The notes below the pieces were generated by a model, which saw nothing but the letters and a program-made list of their open reading frames with translations, searched no databases and was not told the DNA's origin. Shown here in pieces: positions 42,637 through 54,507 of a DNA stretch of 64,000 nucleotides. This DNA is from Channallabes apus (lineage: Eukaryota > Chordata > Actinopteri > Siluriformes > Clariidae): assembly GCA_030522415.1 (NCBI GenBank), contig CM060104.1:27366431-27430430 (forward strand), read 5' to 3'. Each line of letters begins with the position of its first letter. Positions within the stretch are counted from its first letter, which is position 1. The translations under genes were made by a program, and so were the position numbers.

Positions 42637-44190
42637 ATAAGATTCCAAGCTATAATTTTATTAATGTAAAGGTGAGAAAAAAGTTCAATTATTTTTTTTA
42701 AACAAACAAAAATAACTATTTAGTTATTTTTAAACAAAGTATATATAATAATAATCACAACAATCCAAAACACAATAAAAAAAATAGCAGACTAAACACA
42801 TTAATTAATAAATAATTAATAGACATTTACATATAAAACAGTATTTAAGCACCAAATACAGAAGACAACATGTGCCTGAAGAAATCTGAGTTAGTAAAAA
42901 ACAATGGGTAAAAAGTTATTATTCTTTTTAATACTTTGTTTAATAACTTATGCTTAAATATTTGTAACACATAATACGAGATAAGACATGACGTCTTAAA
43001 AAAATGAAATAAAAAATGCAAATGCTTAAGTTTTATTTTAATTAATTAATTATGTTAATACAATTTTTTATTAGTAATAAGAATTAATACACTTTTAAAT
43101 AAATAATTTACTTAAACACCTAGGGTTAGAAAATGCCAGAAAAATGTCAGTATAACAAAGTCAGTATTATTATTTTGTTTGTTTATTTTTTGGTGATAAT
43201 TAGCCTGGAAGACCAAACACACATTTAGAATTAACATCTGAATAGCTGGTATTGAATTTTAAGAAGTCTAAACAAACAAACAAACAAACAAACAAAAAAA
43301 AAAACACAAAATAAATACAATTATTTGTTAATTTGTTAAAACACATATCTAAATTCTTCCATAATTCCTTTTTTTAATGTTCTCCTCCGTATGACATACT
43401 CAGTTTTAAGGCCGTGATTTTAGCTTAATATATTAAACGTTAAATTTAATTTTATTCAATTTATTTAAATGAAGTAAATTTGAAATGCTTTAATGTTGAG
43501 ATATTATACTATATTAGAGATTTTTATGGAATCTGAATGTGTTTATTATGACATACACCTGAACAGTTCCCCCCTGAACCACTAGATGGCAGGCGAGCAC
43601 TTATTCTTTTAAATTTTCTTCTTCTGTGTCTCATTTCTTGTTTTGATTATCTCACGTGTGTCTTGTCTCCCTATTTAAGTTCAGAACTCATGTGTCTCTC
43701 TCCTGCTTTCAGTTTGTGTTTACTTACCATAAGACACATGTGTAAGACACTTAGCTCTGAACTAAGAACTTAGTCTTCTTCATGTTTTCTGAAGGGGGGG
43801 GACTTGTCTTATGGTGTGAATATTGACCCAATACAAGAATGAAGTAATTATCTGAACAAAAGTTTTTATGCTGTTTCTATACCAGAGTATATTAAACTCC
43901 ATTTTGCTTGTATAGAACTTTTAACTAGTGTGATTGTTACAAAGCAGCTTTACAGGATTAAAGGTTTATGAAAATTAATTAGAAAAAAATTGTACAGGAA
44001 AAAAAGTATATAGAATATAACCATCAGCAATTTGTTCCTGATGACCTTTAATTTAGATTTTTAATCCTGATTATTATTATTATTTTTAAAGTGACTAAAA
44101 TTAATAGCTCAGACTTATACTGTAAGTAGGACAAAGATAAAAAAAAATAGCCTGAGATATTAAATGACACTTCTTTAAATTAAATAAATA
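41830..44190. other. intergenic, non-coding
   Basis: 42,220-42,430 is a GC-richer unique block (ctctaattagggcgcgg, gagctgtcagacaggc). 42,480-43,560 is AT-rich with nothing recognisable. A CTCF-like motif is at 43,579. Confidence 0.4.
43579..43594 (+). promoter_or_regulatory. CTCF-like motif
   Basis: CCACTAGATGGCAGGC is a full match to the CTCF core in intergenic, non-repeat sequence. A weaker reverse-oriented match (tgacctctagtgg) lies at 45,248-45,261. Confidence 0.35.
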
Positions 44191-44199
44191 AACAAATAA

Positions 44200-44451
44200 T
44201 AACGTGCTGTTTTGGAAGGTTCAGATTATTGGGCCACATCAGGCAAAGACAGCAAATATTTGAAATTAATGGACACATCAACACATTATCAAACCTGGTG
44301 GGATGGTGATGAACCGTCAACTCTGTGGAAGAAATGTGATAGAAAACAAAATCTCCATAAATGGAGATCACACAAACACTTGGTGACGTTGCATGATAAA
44401 AAAACACAACAGGAAAAACCACAGTGTGATAGTGACAGTAAGAGCATTTCT

Positions 44452-44502
<51 letters not shown>

Positions 44503-44874
44503 ATGATGAGAACTCACAGGATCGGGACTAAACAGCTGTGTGTCTATAAGGAAACCACTTGTTATTGAGACTCATCAGAACAAAGGCTTTAGTTTGCTAG
44601 GGAACGTAAAGACTGGACTTTAGCTCACTGGAAACATGTCATGTGACCTGATGAGTCCAGACTGACCCTATTCCAGAGTGATGGGCGTGTCAGGGTAAGA
44701 AGGGAAGCTCATGAAGCGATGCTCCATCATACATGGTGTCCACTGTACAAGTCTCTGGAGACAGTGTTATGATCTGGAGTTGATCAGGTGATCAGGTCGA
44801 GACTCAGCAACGTTATGGGGCAATAAAATGAAGTCAGCTGACCACCTGAATGTACTGAATCACCAGATTATCAC

Positions 44875-44880
<6 letters not shown>
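44200..44880 (+). mobile_element. Tc1-like transposase fragment with inserted (CA)n
   Basis: The plus strand shows STHYQTWWDGDEPSTLWKK, HKWRSHKHLVTLHDKKTQQ and, downstream, DESRLTLFQSDGRVRVRRE and HEAMLHH. These are degraded pieces of a Tc1/mariner transposase. The element is interrupted by a (CA)n array at 44,454-44,500. A related fragment lies inverted at 38,690. Confidence 0.65.
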
Positions 44881-44899
<19 letters not shown>

Positions 44900-44914
<15 letters not shown>

Positions 44915-45456
44915 AATCAAAACTTAAGGTGACTGAATTACATTTTAGTGTCTTAGTGTTTTTTTTGTCCAAGCAGTGTATGTTTAATTAGTATTTTAAG
45001 TCTAATTGTATCTTGATTTAAAACATCTAAAATGTTCCAGTTTAAACCTTAAATACACCTGAAATATATTGAGTACAATTTGTATGAAATTACTGTTATG
45101 TTATAATTATTTTGCACTTATTGTCGTCACTGTCTGGCCCCGATTCCCATTAGACTCCACACACACACACACACACACACACACCTCATGGCACACTTGT
45201 CATTTCTTTTAAGTTAGTGATACAAAACAGTACTTTGTTGTAGCACACTGACCTCTAGTGGCCATCACTATAAAACACACTTAGCAAAGTAGAGCTATAT
45301 CAGTGTAGGAGAGCAAAAGTTTTTCATCCCCGTTTAAAAAAATAAATAAATAATTCTAGCAAAATATAAATAAAATAAGGCCACACCTTGTAATAAGGCA
45401 TGACAAAAATAACAATAATATAACAGCAATTGATTAATAACTTTTTTGACTAAATA
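44900..45456. other. intergenic flank of the chromovirus
   Basis: AT-rich unique sequence with (CA)n at 45,158-45,184. No gene. Confidence 0.5.
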
Positions 45457-45461
45457 AAAAG

Positions 45462-45988
45462 TGTCATGTTGGCACAGAGTACAGACGCAGATGCAGGGTA
45501 AACTGAAATCAAGTGTTTTTATTCCAACGCACAGAAGATCCTTTCACACAAAATCCCCAAAATAACGTGACCCTTAATCCAAAAAAAGCAGCTGGTGTGC
45601 TGAGCACCTTAGTCCACAGCGGCAGCGTAACTGGGGCTGTCTCAGTCCTGGAAACAAAACATATAAAAAACAAACGTAAAGATCCGCTGCGAAAAGGCAG
45701 CCAGAACACATGTAAAGTGACAAGTCGCGTCAGTAACGAAGCACTCGCAGGAACACTTACGAAACACAGAGAACACGTATGAAACACGGTAAGATTATAA
45801 CTGTGGACGAACAGTGGGCTACGGGGTCGGCTGGTTTAAATAGACACACACATCAGGAAGATACAGGTGACACTAATTAGTGCTTGTGACATGACGTACA
45901 CACACAGACACACTAGGGGGAGACGGCAGCTCAGTAGTCCGGGGAACCCGATCTTCTTCCCTGAGGCCGTGCTGGCCCAGATGTTACA
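45462..45988 (-). repeat. 3' LTR of the chromovirus
   Basis: It has the same 527-bp length and signals as the 5' LTR: TATA at 45,842-45,835, the R-start-like block at 45,812-45,804, and AATAAA at 45,523-45,518. The integrase reading frame continues about 57 bases into it before a stop. Confidence 0.93.
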
Positions 45989-47545
45989 GTACCCCCTCTC
46001 CCAGGACCGGCTTCCTGAGGGAGGCGGGAGCGACCCCCACGCGCTGTAGGAGGGAGCGAGGCTGTACCTGTGTGCCGGCATCGCCGGTGGGCGGGGCGAC
46101 CCGGCGGCCGCGGAGCGGGGCGATCCGGCCTGGCCCTATGGAAGTCCGTCACGAGTTCACGACTCAGTACATCTCGTGCCGGAACCCAGCTCCGCTCCTC
46201 CGGACCGTATCCCTCCCAGTCGACTAAATATTGCAAAGCCCCTGCTCTCCTCCGTGAGTCCAATAGCTGCTTGACTCGGAACGCTGGGGTGCCCCCTATG
46301 TCAACGGCCCCAGGGAGGGAAGGTTCCGCTGCTCCTTCGTCCAGCGGGCCCCGGACCACTGGCCTGAGAAGGGAGACATGAAAGACAGGGTTAATACGTA
46401 AATGTGTGGGGAGAGTGAGGCGGTATGAGACAGGGTTTATTTGTGCTGCAATGGAGAAAGGACCGATGAACTTGGGAGAGAGTTTCTTGCAGGGGAGGTG
46501 AAGGTGAAGGTCCCGTGTCGAGAGCCACACCCGATCGCCTACCTGGAGCGGAGGACTCTCCCGTCGTCGCCTATCGGCATATTTTTTAAATCGCTGCACT
46601 GCTCTGGAAATTTTTGCGTGTGCGTCTTCCCACACACTCTCCGCTTTCCTGAACCACTCATCCACCACCGGCACATCGGTGGGAGTGGCATCCCAGGGAC
46701 AAAGCGGAGGCTGATAGCCCAATATGCACTGAAACGGCGTGAGGCCGGTAGAGGAGTGGCGAAGCGAATTCTGCGCATATTCCGCCCAGGGTAGACAGTC
46801 CGCCCATTCATATTGTCGGCTGCTACAATATGCTCGAAGATATCTCCCGAGTTCCTGGACAGTCCGCTCTGCCTGTCCATTAGACTCGGGGTGGTAGCCC
46901 GACGTTAGGCTAACTGTGGTCCCCAACTTCTGAAAGAAAGCTTTCCAGACCTTTGCGATAAATTGAGGACCACGATCGGAAATAATATCTTCGGGTATAC
47001 CGTAGTTCCGAAATACAGAAGTGAATAGCGTGTGCGCCACCTGGAGGGCTGACGGAAGGGAACGAAATGGGATGAACTTGTATCCCTTAGAAAATCGATC
47101 TATTACCACGAGAATCGTGGTGTACCCGTTCGAGACCGGCAGGTCCGTGACAAAGTCCACTGCGACATGGGACCACGGCCTATTCGGTACCGGGAGGGGC
47201 ATTAATTTTCCAACTGGTAGGTTACGGGGACTCTTGGTAGTCGCACAGGTGGCACAAGACAGAACAACCCTTTTCACGGTTTCCCGCATTTTTGGCCACC
47301 AGAACTTTGGTTCCAGGAGGTGATATGTACGTGTAACGCCGGGGTGTCCAGAAGCTAGACTCGTATGAGCCTCGATCGTCACTCGTTCCCGAAATGACTC
47401 CGGCACGTAGGTTCGATTCAGGGGGCAACCCCTAGGCGCGGGATTGGACCGCGCCCACTGAGTTAACTCCGACTCGAGATCCCACATGACCGGTGCCATG
47501 ACGAGTGACGATGGTAGAATTGGTTCCGGTTCCGTAATGGGTTCC
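45931..47545 (-). pseudogene. chromovirus integrase with C-terminal chromodomain (frame-shifted from RT)
   Basis: The zinc-binding HHCC region is at HTSLASGHPG and SCATCATTK. The DDE core aspartates are in VAVDFVTDLP and ISDRGPQF, and the glutamate is in GYHPESNGQAERTV. A GPF-like module (LSPKFIGPFSI, NPVFHVSLLRP) precedes a chromodomain, LQYLVDWEGYGPEERSW. Chromodomains in this group direct insertion toward histone-marked chromatin. The frame runs through the polypurine tract and ends inside the 3' LTR at 45,931. All key residues are present, but the link to RT is broken by the indel near 47,545. Confidence 0.88.
45989..46005 (-). promoter_or_regulatory. polypurine tract of the chromovirus
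   Basis: The minus strand reads CCTGGGAGAGGGGGTAC directly before the 3' LTR, the position and composition expected of a plus-strand primer. It lies inside the integrase reading frame. Confidence 0.75.
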
Positions 47546-49230
47546 GGCGACGGATAACAGCGTCCGCTTTGATATTTTTAGAGCCGGGGCGATATGTGAT
47601 AACAAACTGGAAACGCGTGAAAAAAAGCGCCCAGCGGGCTTGACGTGAGTTCAGTCTCTTTGCCTGTTGGAGGTACTCGAGATTGCGATGGTCAGTGAGT
47701 ACCGTAAATGAGTGTTTCGCCCCCTCCAGCCAGTGTCGCCACTCCTCTAATGCCGTTTTGACTGCTAGCAGCTCTCTGTTACCGATATCGTAATTTTGCT
47801 CGGCAGGTGTTAATTTCCTAGAGAAGAAAGCGCAAGGGTAGAGTTTCTCGGGGTGGCCATGGCGTTGTGACAGCACTGCTCCTAACCCTACCTCGGACGC
47901 ATCGACCTCCACTAAAAAGGGCTTGTCAGGGTTCGGTAATTTTAGGATAGGCGCCGTAGTAAATGCAGTTTTAAGACGTATAAACGCCTCGCGAGCTTCC
48001 ACTGGGAAGTCGCGCAGGTGTTTCGGCTTACCTTTCAGTAGTGACGTGAGCGGTGCTGCCACCATGCTGAAGCCCCGAATGAAACGCCTATAAAAATTAG
48101 CAAACCCCAAGAACCTCTGTAGCTCCTTCACTGTCTTGGGTTCGGGCCATTGTTGCACCGCCGCAACCTTAGCTTGCTCCATCTCGACCCCCAGTGGCCC
48201 TATGTGGTAGCCGAGAAATGACACCTCCCGCTGATGAAATGTACACTTCTCCGCCTTCACATAGAGCCCGTGTTTGCGCAGGCGATGAAGGACGGCTGTC
48301 ACATGAAGGACGTGCTCCGAATATGACCGCGAATAAACCAGGATATCATCCAGATAAATTATGACAAAGCGGTTGTACATATCCCGGAACACGTCATTCA
48401 TGAACCCCTGAAACACCGCAGGTGCGTTTACCAATCCATAAGCCATTACGTTATACTGATAATGCACAGATGTAGTGCTAAACGCAGTCTTCCACTCATC
48501 ACCCTTGCGCACACGAACGAGGTTATATGCGCTGAGGAGGTCGAGTTTGGTGAAAAGGGAAGCGCCTCGGAGTTGGTCGATTGCAGCCGGAACCAGGGGC
48601 AGCGGGTGCTTGTACTTCACTGTGATGGCATTGAGCCCCCTGTAATCAATACAGGGCCGTAAACCCCCCCCTTTTTTCTCTATGAAAAAAAAACCTGCCG
48701 ATGCTGGTGACGTGGACCGGCTGATGAGCCCCTGCTGGAGTGCCTCGCTCACGTATTCCTCCATGGCCCCGGTTTCTGCCAGGGACAGTGGGTAAACGCG
48801 TGCGCAAGGAGGTGCTTTCCCCGGCAACAGTTCTATCGCACAGTCCCACGGGCGATGAGGGGGGAGTCGTGCTGCTGCCCTAACACTAAATACATCCTTA
48901 AACCGCTGATACTCAGATGGCACATTAATTTCACATTGGGCATTCGGACTTTCTATTGTGGTGGTTTGGACCGCCAACGTGGGCGGTTTGCATTGTTTTG
49001 CGCATCTCGGGGACCAGGACGAGACACGAGCTTGAGCCCAATTGAAATTAGGGTTATGAGCACAGAGCCATGGCAGCCCTAGCACGACGGAATGACCAGA
49101 CTGTGGGAGCACAAAGAATTTTAGCTCCTCAGTGTGATCGGGGAAGGTTAATCGCAGTGGCGCGGTTATGGAAGAAATAGGCGATTGTTCTAATTCTCGG
49201 CCATCTAGAGCTTTAATTCGATATCGGCTG
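47463..49230 (-). pseudogene. chromovirus Pol: protease end, reverse transcriptase and RNase H (frame-broken)
   Basis: This segment continues the protease ([15 protein letters not shown]) into reverse transcriptase with [26 protein letters not shown] and the catalytic YLDD in [13 protein letters not shown]. RNase H follows with [33 protein letters not shown] and [10 protein letters not shown]. The usual KADAL-S-R end is disrupted right after KADA near 47,545, where the frame shifts and then stops at 47,463. The catalytic aspartates of RT and RNase H remain. It cannot be translated as one protein with the upstream and downstream parts. Confidence 0.85.
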
Positions 49231-50307
49231 TGGTAGCTTCGACACGGGAGCTCGCAGCGAGGAAGCTAATGAGGAAGAGATGAAGTTCCCAGCCGCCCCG
49301 GAATCTACTAAGGGGAAGACAGACAAAACATTATTATCACATTGCAACTGTGCTTTTAGTACAAATGGGTGATGTGTACGGGGCGGTGTGTGCGACGTTA
49401 CTTTCAGCAATGGGCAGTCTTTGATCTGGTGATTTTCCCCCCCACAGTACAGGCACAGCCCCGAGGTGAGGCGTCTTCTCCGCTCTGCGACCGAGAGGCG
49501 GGAAGTGCTCACGTCCATGGGCTCTGGCCGGGCAGGATCTCCGACCTCACGAGGGGGTGGTCGTCGTGAGTCAGAGGAGCGTGATGGTGCCACCCTGGCA
49601 GATGCACGTGGGCGCTGACTGCGGAGGTGCTGGTCGAGCTTGATGGCGAGGTTAATGGTCTCATCCAGAGAGAGACCGGTGTCTCGGCACGAAAGCTCCA
49701 GCTGGATCTCCGGCTGCAACCCATCCCGGAACCGTGCGAGCAGACTCCTCTCACACCAGCCACTCTCCGCAGCCATCACGCGAAACTTGATGGCATAATC
49801 CGCCACTGGGAGGCTCCCCTGTCTCAGTCTCATCAGGCGTTGTTCTCCAGAACGACCCTGGTCCGGATGTTCAAACACCGCCCTCATCGGGGCTGTAAAC
49901 CTTGAATACCGGCACGTGAGCTCTCCGCCGTCGCTCCAGATGGCCGCGGCCCAATCCATGGCCGGCCCGGTGAGCTGTTGGATCACGAAGCGGATGCGTT
50001 GCGGGTCCGTCATGTCCGGGTATTCGGCCAGGTAGAGCTCACATGCCAGAAGGAAACGTTTGCATCCTTCCGGATCACCTGCATACCTCTCTGGCGGGGC
50101 GGGTCTCGGCGAGGGCGTGGCACGTCTCGGTGCTCCAGTTGATGCAGCTTCGGGGTCGGCTAAATGCTTGACGCAGTGCGCCAAGTCGCTGACGGCGCGC
50201 GCCAGCCCTTCGATCTCCTTCTGCTGCTTCTGAATGCACCTCATCGTGTGATCCCGAGTTGGCAGCGGAATCCCTGCTGCGTCTGGATGGGTTCGTCCAT
50301 CTGTCAT
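49213..50307 (-). CDS. chromovirus Gag with CCHC zinc knuckle, running into protease
   Basis: The ATG at 50,307-50,305 overlaps the LTR edge; the frame is also open to an ATG at 50,352 inside the LTR. The N-terminal half is capsid-like with a coiled segment ([20 protein letters not shown]). The basic part ends in one CCHC knuckle, [14 protein letters not shown] (C-x2-C-x4-H-x4-C), which binds RNA. Protease follows in the same frame, with its catalytic motif [11 protein letters not shown]. The frame stops at 49,213, about 40 residues after the DSG, where the sequence continues in another frame, so the protease is interrupted by an indel near 49,225. Gag and Pol are thus not separated by a classical gag stop. 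Confidence 0.85.
   Translation of the reverse strand: MTDGRTHPDAAGIPLPTRDHTMRCIQKQQKEIEGLARAVSDLAHCVKHLADPEAASTGAPRRATPSPRPAPPERYAGDPEGCKRFLLACELYLAEYPDMTDPQRIRFVIQQLTGPAMDWAAAIWSDGGELTCRYSRFTAPMRAVFEHPDQGRSGEQRLMRLRQGSLPVADYAIKFRVMAAESGWCERSLLARFRDGLQPEIQLELSCRDTGLSLDETINLAIKLDQHLRSQRPRASARVAPSRSSDSRRPPPREVGDPARPEPMDVSTSRLSVAERRRRLTSGLCLYCGGENHQIKDCPLLKVTSHTPPRTHHPFVLKAQLQCDNNVLSVFPLVDSGAAGNFISSSLASSLRAPVSKLPQPISN
50291..50301 (-). promoter_or_regulatory. self-primer binding site
   Basis: Two bases inside the 5' LTR, the minus strand reads TGGACGAAC. This is the exact 9-base complement of GTTCGTCCA at the predicted start of the element's own RNA (50,652-50,644). I see no match to a common tRNA 3' end (no TGG...-CCA-type site abutting the LTR). 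Self-priming is established for the Tf1/sushi group. Confidence 0.7.
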
Positions 50308-50828
50308 GTTGGCACAGAGTACAGACGCAGATGCAGGGTAAACTGAAATCAAGCGTTTTTATTCCAACGCACAGAAGATCCTTTCACACAAAATCCCCAA
50401 AATAACGTGACCCTTAATCCAAAAAAAGCAGCTGGTGTGCTGAGCACCTTAGTCCACAGTGGCAGCGTAACTGGGGCTGTCTCAGTCCTGGAAACAAAAC
50501 ATATAAAAAACAAACGTAAAGATCCGCTGCGAAAAGGCAGCCAGAACACATGTAAAGTGACGAGTCGCGTCAGTAACGAAGCACTCGCAGGAACACGTAC
50601 GAAACACAGAGAACACGTATGAAACACGGTAAGATTATAACTGTGGACGAACAGTGGGCTACGGGGTCGGCTGGTTTAAATAGACACACACATCAGGAAG
50701 ATACAGGTGACACTAATTAGTGCTTGTGACATGACGTACACATACAGACACACTAGGGGGAGACGGCAGCTCAGTAGTCCGGGGAACCCGATCTTCTTCC
50801 CTGAGGCCGTGCTGGCCCAGATGTTACA
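50302..50828 (-). repeat. 5' LTR of the chromovirus
   Basis: On the minus strand it starts TGTAACATCTGG and ends AACATGACA. TATTTAAA lies at 50,682-50,675, and about 30 bases downstream is the predicted RNA start (GTTCGTCCA, 50,652-50,644). An AATAAA poly(A) signal lies at 50,363-50,358. It differs from the other LTR at positions matching 45514, 45620, 45722, 45757 and 45903. Confidence 0.93.
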
Positions 50829-50833
50829 AAAAG

Positions 50834-51490
50834 TTATTATTTTTTTTACATCGTAGAACAATACAGAAGATCTCAAATCTATGCCATGTATGGAATGATG
50901 TAATTAAGAAAAGAGAAAACAGTCCATCATTACTTTAAGACATGAAGGTTAAGGGAGTGTATTTGTCTGATGAAAGAAGGACAACTTAGTGTAAACCATG
51001 CGTCAGATACTCAACGTTACAGAATGTGATTTCTTTGTATGAATAAGTTAGACAGAGAGTTCTGCTGTACAGACAGACATTTCTTTACATGTATTACAGC
51101 TGGAAAACTACCACATTAACGCCTCCAATAAAAAGGGGATTGTTTAAGTAAATATTAACTCGGTTAATGCAGTGGCCTTTTTTCCCCTTTCCCATAGCGC
51201 TAGTAACAGCCATCGTAATGTGTTTTATAGTCTATTATGTATTAATACCACTATTCCCATTTAGTACGACGGTGGTTCTGGTATCTGCTCAGCGTTTCTG
51301 CCACTTCCACATATGAAATAGTCATCATTCTGCTTTTCTTCTAAAGGTTTCAAATCTTAACTATTCAACATATAGATGTACGTAGACACATTCCTTAGAT
51401 CATTGAAATGCATCGGATTTGTAGTTTTGTTTAAATGAATAACAATATGTGACAAGTTACATTTTAAAATAGTAATAAAATGTAATTAAG
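50834..51490. other. intergenic flank of the chromovirus
   Basis: Continues the AT-rich target sequence after the TSD. Nothing recognisable. Confidence 0.5.
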
Positions 51491-51492
51491 TT

Positions 51493-51735
51493 GGGCGGCA
51501 CGGTGGTTTAGGGGTTAGCACTGATCGCCTTGCACCACCAGGTTCTGGGTTCGATTTGCATTTCGGGATCTGTGTGCATGGAGTTTGTATGTTCTCTCTG
51601 TGCTTGGTGGGTTTCTTCTGGGTACTCTGGTTTCCTCCCACAGTCCAAAGACATGAAGATTAGGCTAATTGGTGTTACCCAATTTGCCCTTAGAGTGAAT
51701 GGGTGTGTGTGTGGGTGTGGCACCCCATCCAGGCA
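51493..51735 (+). mobile_element. SINE copy with tRNA-like head
   Basis: Starts ggcggcacggtggtttaggg, with B box gggttcgattt and body gtttcctcccacagtccaaa. The 3' part is truncated. Confidence 0.7.
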
Positions 51736-51839
51736 GTCATTAGCATATCTCTATTTATGTGAATTAGAGACGTACATGTCATACAGTGTGTTGGTGTCCT
51801 ACGGGGTCAGTTAGCTCTTATTGCTGGTTTGGTGTCCAT

Positions 51840-52110
51840 TTGCGATTCAATTTATTAACATTTTATCCATATGGTGCTTTTAAGAATGGTCATGAGGTCA
51901 TATGAGGTCGTCAGGCAGCTTTACAGAATAAAAAAATGGAAATAAGTTTGATCAGAAATAGAATGATCAGTTTGTCTCTGATGAACAAGCCGAAGGCGAT
52001 GGTGCTGAAGGAAAAATAGGAAGAACCCTTGAGAGGAACCAGACTCAACGGGGAACCCAAACTCATCTGGGTGATAACGGATAGCAGGAATTGATCCGCA
52101 GTCATACTGT
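51840..52110 (+). repeat. dispersed teleost repeat
   Basis: Contains aacccttgagaggaaccaga and tcatctgggtgataacggat, also present at about 31,480-31,610. It probably belongs to an old SINE or LINE 3' end; the family is not named. Confidence 0.5.
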
Positions 52111-52114
52111 GTGT

Positions 52115-53083
52115 CAGGAGGTGTGTTTAAAAGTTTCTAAAAATGTTTCTAGGAATTTCAGTCCCGAACTATCGAGCGACAGAAGTCGTAAACAATAACC
52201 CGGATGTTTCCTGCTTTGATAGATGCTCTGAGCTGCTCTGCTTTCACTTCTGAGGTCTGTTGTTTGCTCTCTGTAGACGCGTCTGATCCTTTTTGTCTTT
52301 TTATATGTATGATGGTTAGATAGCTGAGTCTCGAACAGAGAAACGGCGGTTGGTGTCCCTTAGAGTGCCGTGTGTGGCTGGTGTGTCCAGAGAGTTAATG
52401 TGTGATAGAAATGTTTGTGCTGCTTCAGTGAGCCGAAGTCCTTTCCTCTGATATCATGCCATTAACTAACCTAACATTTACTTAACCATTAAGGTTAAGC
52501 AATAATAATTATTCGGTTTATAAACAATATGCTCTATATTTAGATCTTGGACTTTGTACTACGTTTTCATGATCATATTTGGTTAAAATGCAGAATGAAT
52601 AGAGGGAAAGAAGGAAGTTGAGTAGCATTTTGTTATGTACTGTATATAACAATGATTGTAGCAGTAAATGTGCATCCAATAGTTCTCTGGGACAACGTCA
52701 TACAAAATGGGAATAAATACAATGGTCACCATTAGACTACAGAGGTTCCTGAATGGAGGGATGGAGGGAGTGTGATTGTGTAAAGCTTACTTGCAACACT
52801 GACAGTTGTTAAAGATGTGCAAATAGAATTTAATTGCATTCATGATTTAGCAAGGGGGCCATTATATTTTATAATCAGACAGGTTTGAAGAGCTTTTTCC
52901 CCTAAATAATTAAAATCATATAATAATAAAAAAAAAAATGCACATAAAGAAGAGCTCAAAAATGTGTCCACACTTCAACATGAAAAATATAGATGTATAA
53001 ATAAAGTGTACAGATCTCCTGATGGTCACATGATGGCATCAACGATGATGAGACGACTGACATCTGAAACAATTTTTTTTATA

Positions 53084-53154
<71 letters not shown>

Positions 53155-54025
53155 ATATAATCTTATGAACAAGTATTATTTACAGTAGGGCAGAAAGATC
53201 ATTACTTTTTATTATTGTGTAATGTTTATATTTCCAAAACTCATTTTTAATAAGACCAATAAACACGGCATATTACATAAATATTACATAAATAAATACA
53301 TAGTTACATTGTTAAATAGTACATTGTTAGATGCAATACTAAGAATGCCGAACACTATATGTATTATGCAAATAAGCTGATTGGTTAACACTTTCCTTTA
53401 TTCTAAAACTTTTATACTCCATTATGGAAATACGCCCATGCTGATTGGCAGATTTCTTCTGTTTATTCTTCAACACTTCCTGTACAGGCCATTGTGCTAA
53501 TTCATTTTGTAAATAATTTTTATATAATTAGTGGACTTCAGTTGCTTGGTAATTTGTGCACAATTATGAAAATTATTTATTTAAATGATTGTTGCTACTT
53601 GGTGAAAACAAACTTCCATTTTAAGTGTCGTTGTTGTTATTGTTATAATAAAATTTATGTGGGTCATGTTCATGTAAATGTATACCTGCTTTAAATTGCT
53701 ATTTTTATACTTTTAAATAATTAAAAATTACTTAACCAATCATTAATTATCAAACCAAACATTACTTGTTTTATAAATAATTTAATTCCCCTAATCTGAA
53801 ATTGAAACAGTATCTATTTATGCTAATTAATCAATAATAACTTTCATTAATTTCTGCATTCTTTTAAGATCCATTATGAAAATGTATGTAAATGATTTTC
53901 TTGCTGCATTCTTTTGATCATGCTTGGATTCTTAATTTAAGTTAAAAATGGTAACTATTAGTTATTAATAAAATATTCTTCTCCCCCAGTCTCTCGCTCT
54001 GAGTCCTGGTGGTTCCGAACTTCTT
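52115..54025. other. AT-rich intergenic
   Basis: No gene or clear element apart from (TA)n at 53,088-53,151. Confidence 0.5.
53088..53151. repeat. (TA)n microsatellite
   Basis: About 32 TA units in intergenic AT-rich sequence. A similar array is at 54,442-54,506. Confidence 0.95.
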
Positions 54026-54029
54026 CCAT

Positions 54030-54345
54030 TTACAGTATGGATGATGGAGGCCACTGTGCTCATCTGGATCTTCAAAACTGCAGAGATTTTTCTATACCCT
54101 TCTACAGTATACCCATGTGTGCCTCGATACAATCCTGTACATGGGATTTTTTTTGTTTTGTTTTTTATTTTTTATTATTTTGCAAATATTTAAACAAACT
54201 TCTTTCATGTTGTCATTATGGGGTTTTCCTTGTAGAATTTTGAGAAAAATAATGATTTTAATCCATTTTTAAATAATGCTGTAACATAAACAAAATGTGG
54301 ACAAAGTAAAGCACTGTGCATACTTTTCGAATGCTCTGCATTTCC
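54030..54345 (+). mobile_element. Tc1/mariner-type 3' end fragment
   Basis: The stretch gatggaggccactgtgctca... followed by aatgctgtaacataaacaaa and gcactgtgcatacttttcg resembles the 3' end of a very common teleost Tc1-type transposon. There is no coding sequence. Confidence 0.5.
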
Positions 54346-54439
54346 AGTCTTAAATAATGCATTTGACACTTGGCAAGGGTATTTAAATAATCCTCAGTTG
54401 GAGTGAGTGTTAAATTAGAGCATTCTGTATACAAGTTAG

Positions 54440-54507
<68 letters not shown>

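Larger units (their letters stand above)
45462..50828 (-). mobile_element. Ty3/Gypsy chromovirus (sushi/Tf1-type LTR retrotransposon), nearly intact
   Basis: The element is bounded by two 527-bp direct repeats starting TGT and ending ACA, and is flanked on both sides by the 5-bp duplication AAAAG (45,457-45,461 and 50,829-50,833). In minus-strand order it has 5' LTR, self-primer site, gag with CCHC knuckle, protease, reverse transcriptase with YLDD, RNase H, integrase with HHCC and DDE, chromodomain, polypurine tract and 3' LTR. The order PR-RT-RH-IN and the chromodomain define chromoviruses. The two LTRs differ at about five positions, so insertion is recent, yet the pol reading frame is broken twice (near 49,225 and 47,545). 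Confidence 0.95.

Noticed and set aside
46070..47323. Plus-strand frames inside the retroelement
   Set aside because: Shadows of the minus-strand integrase frame.
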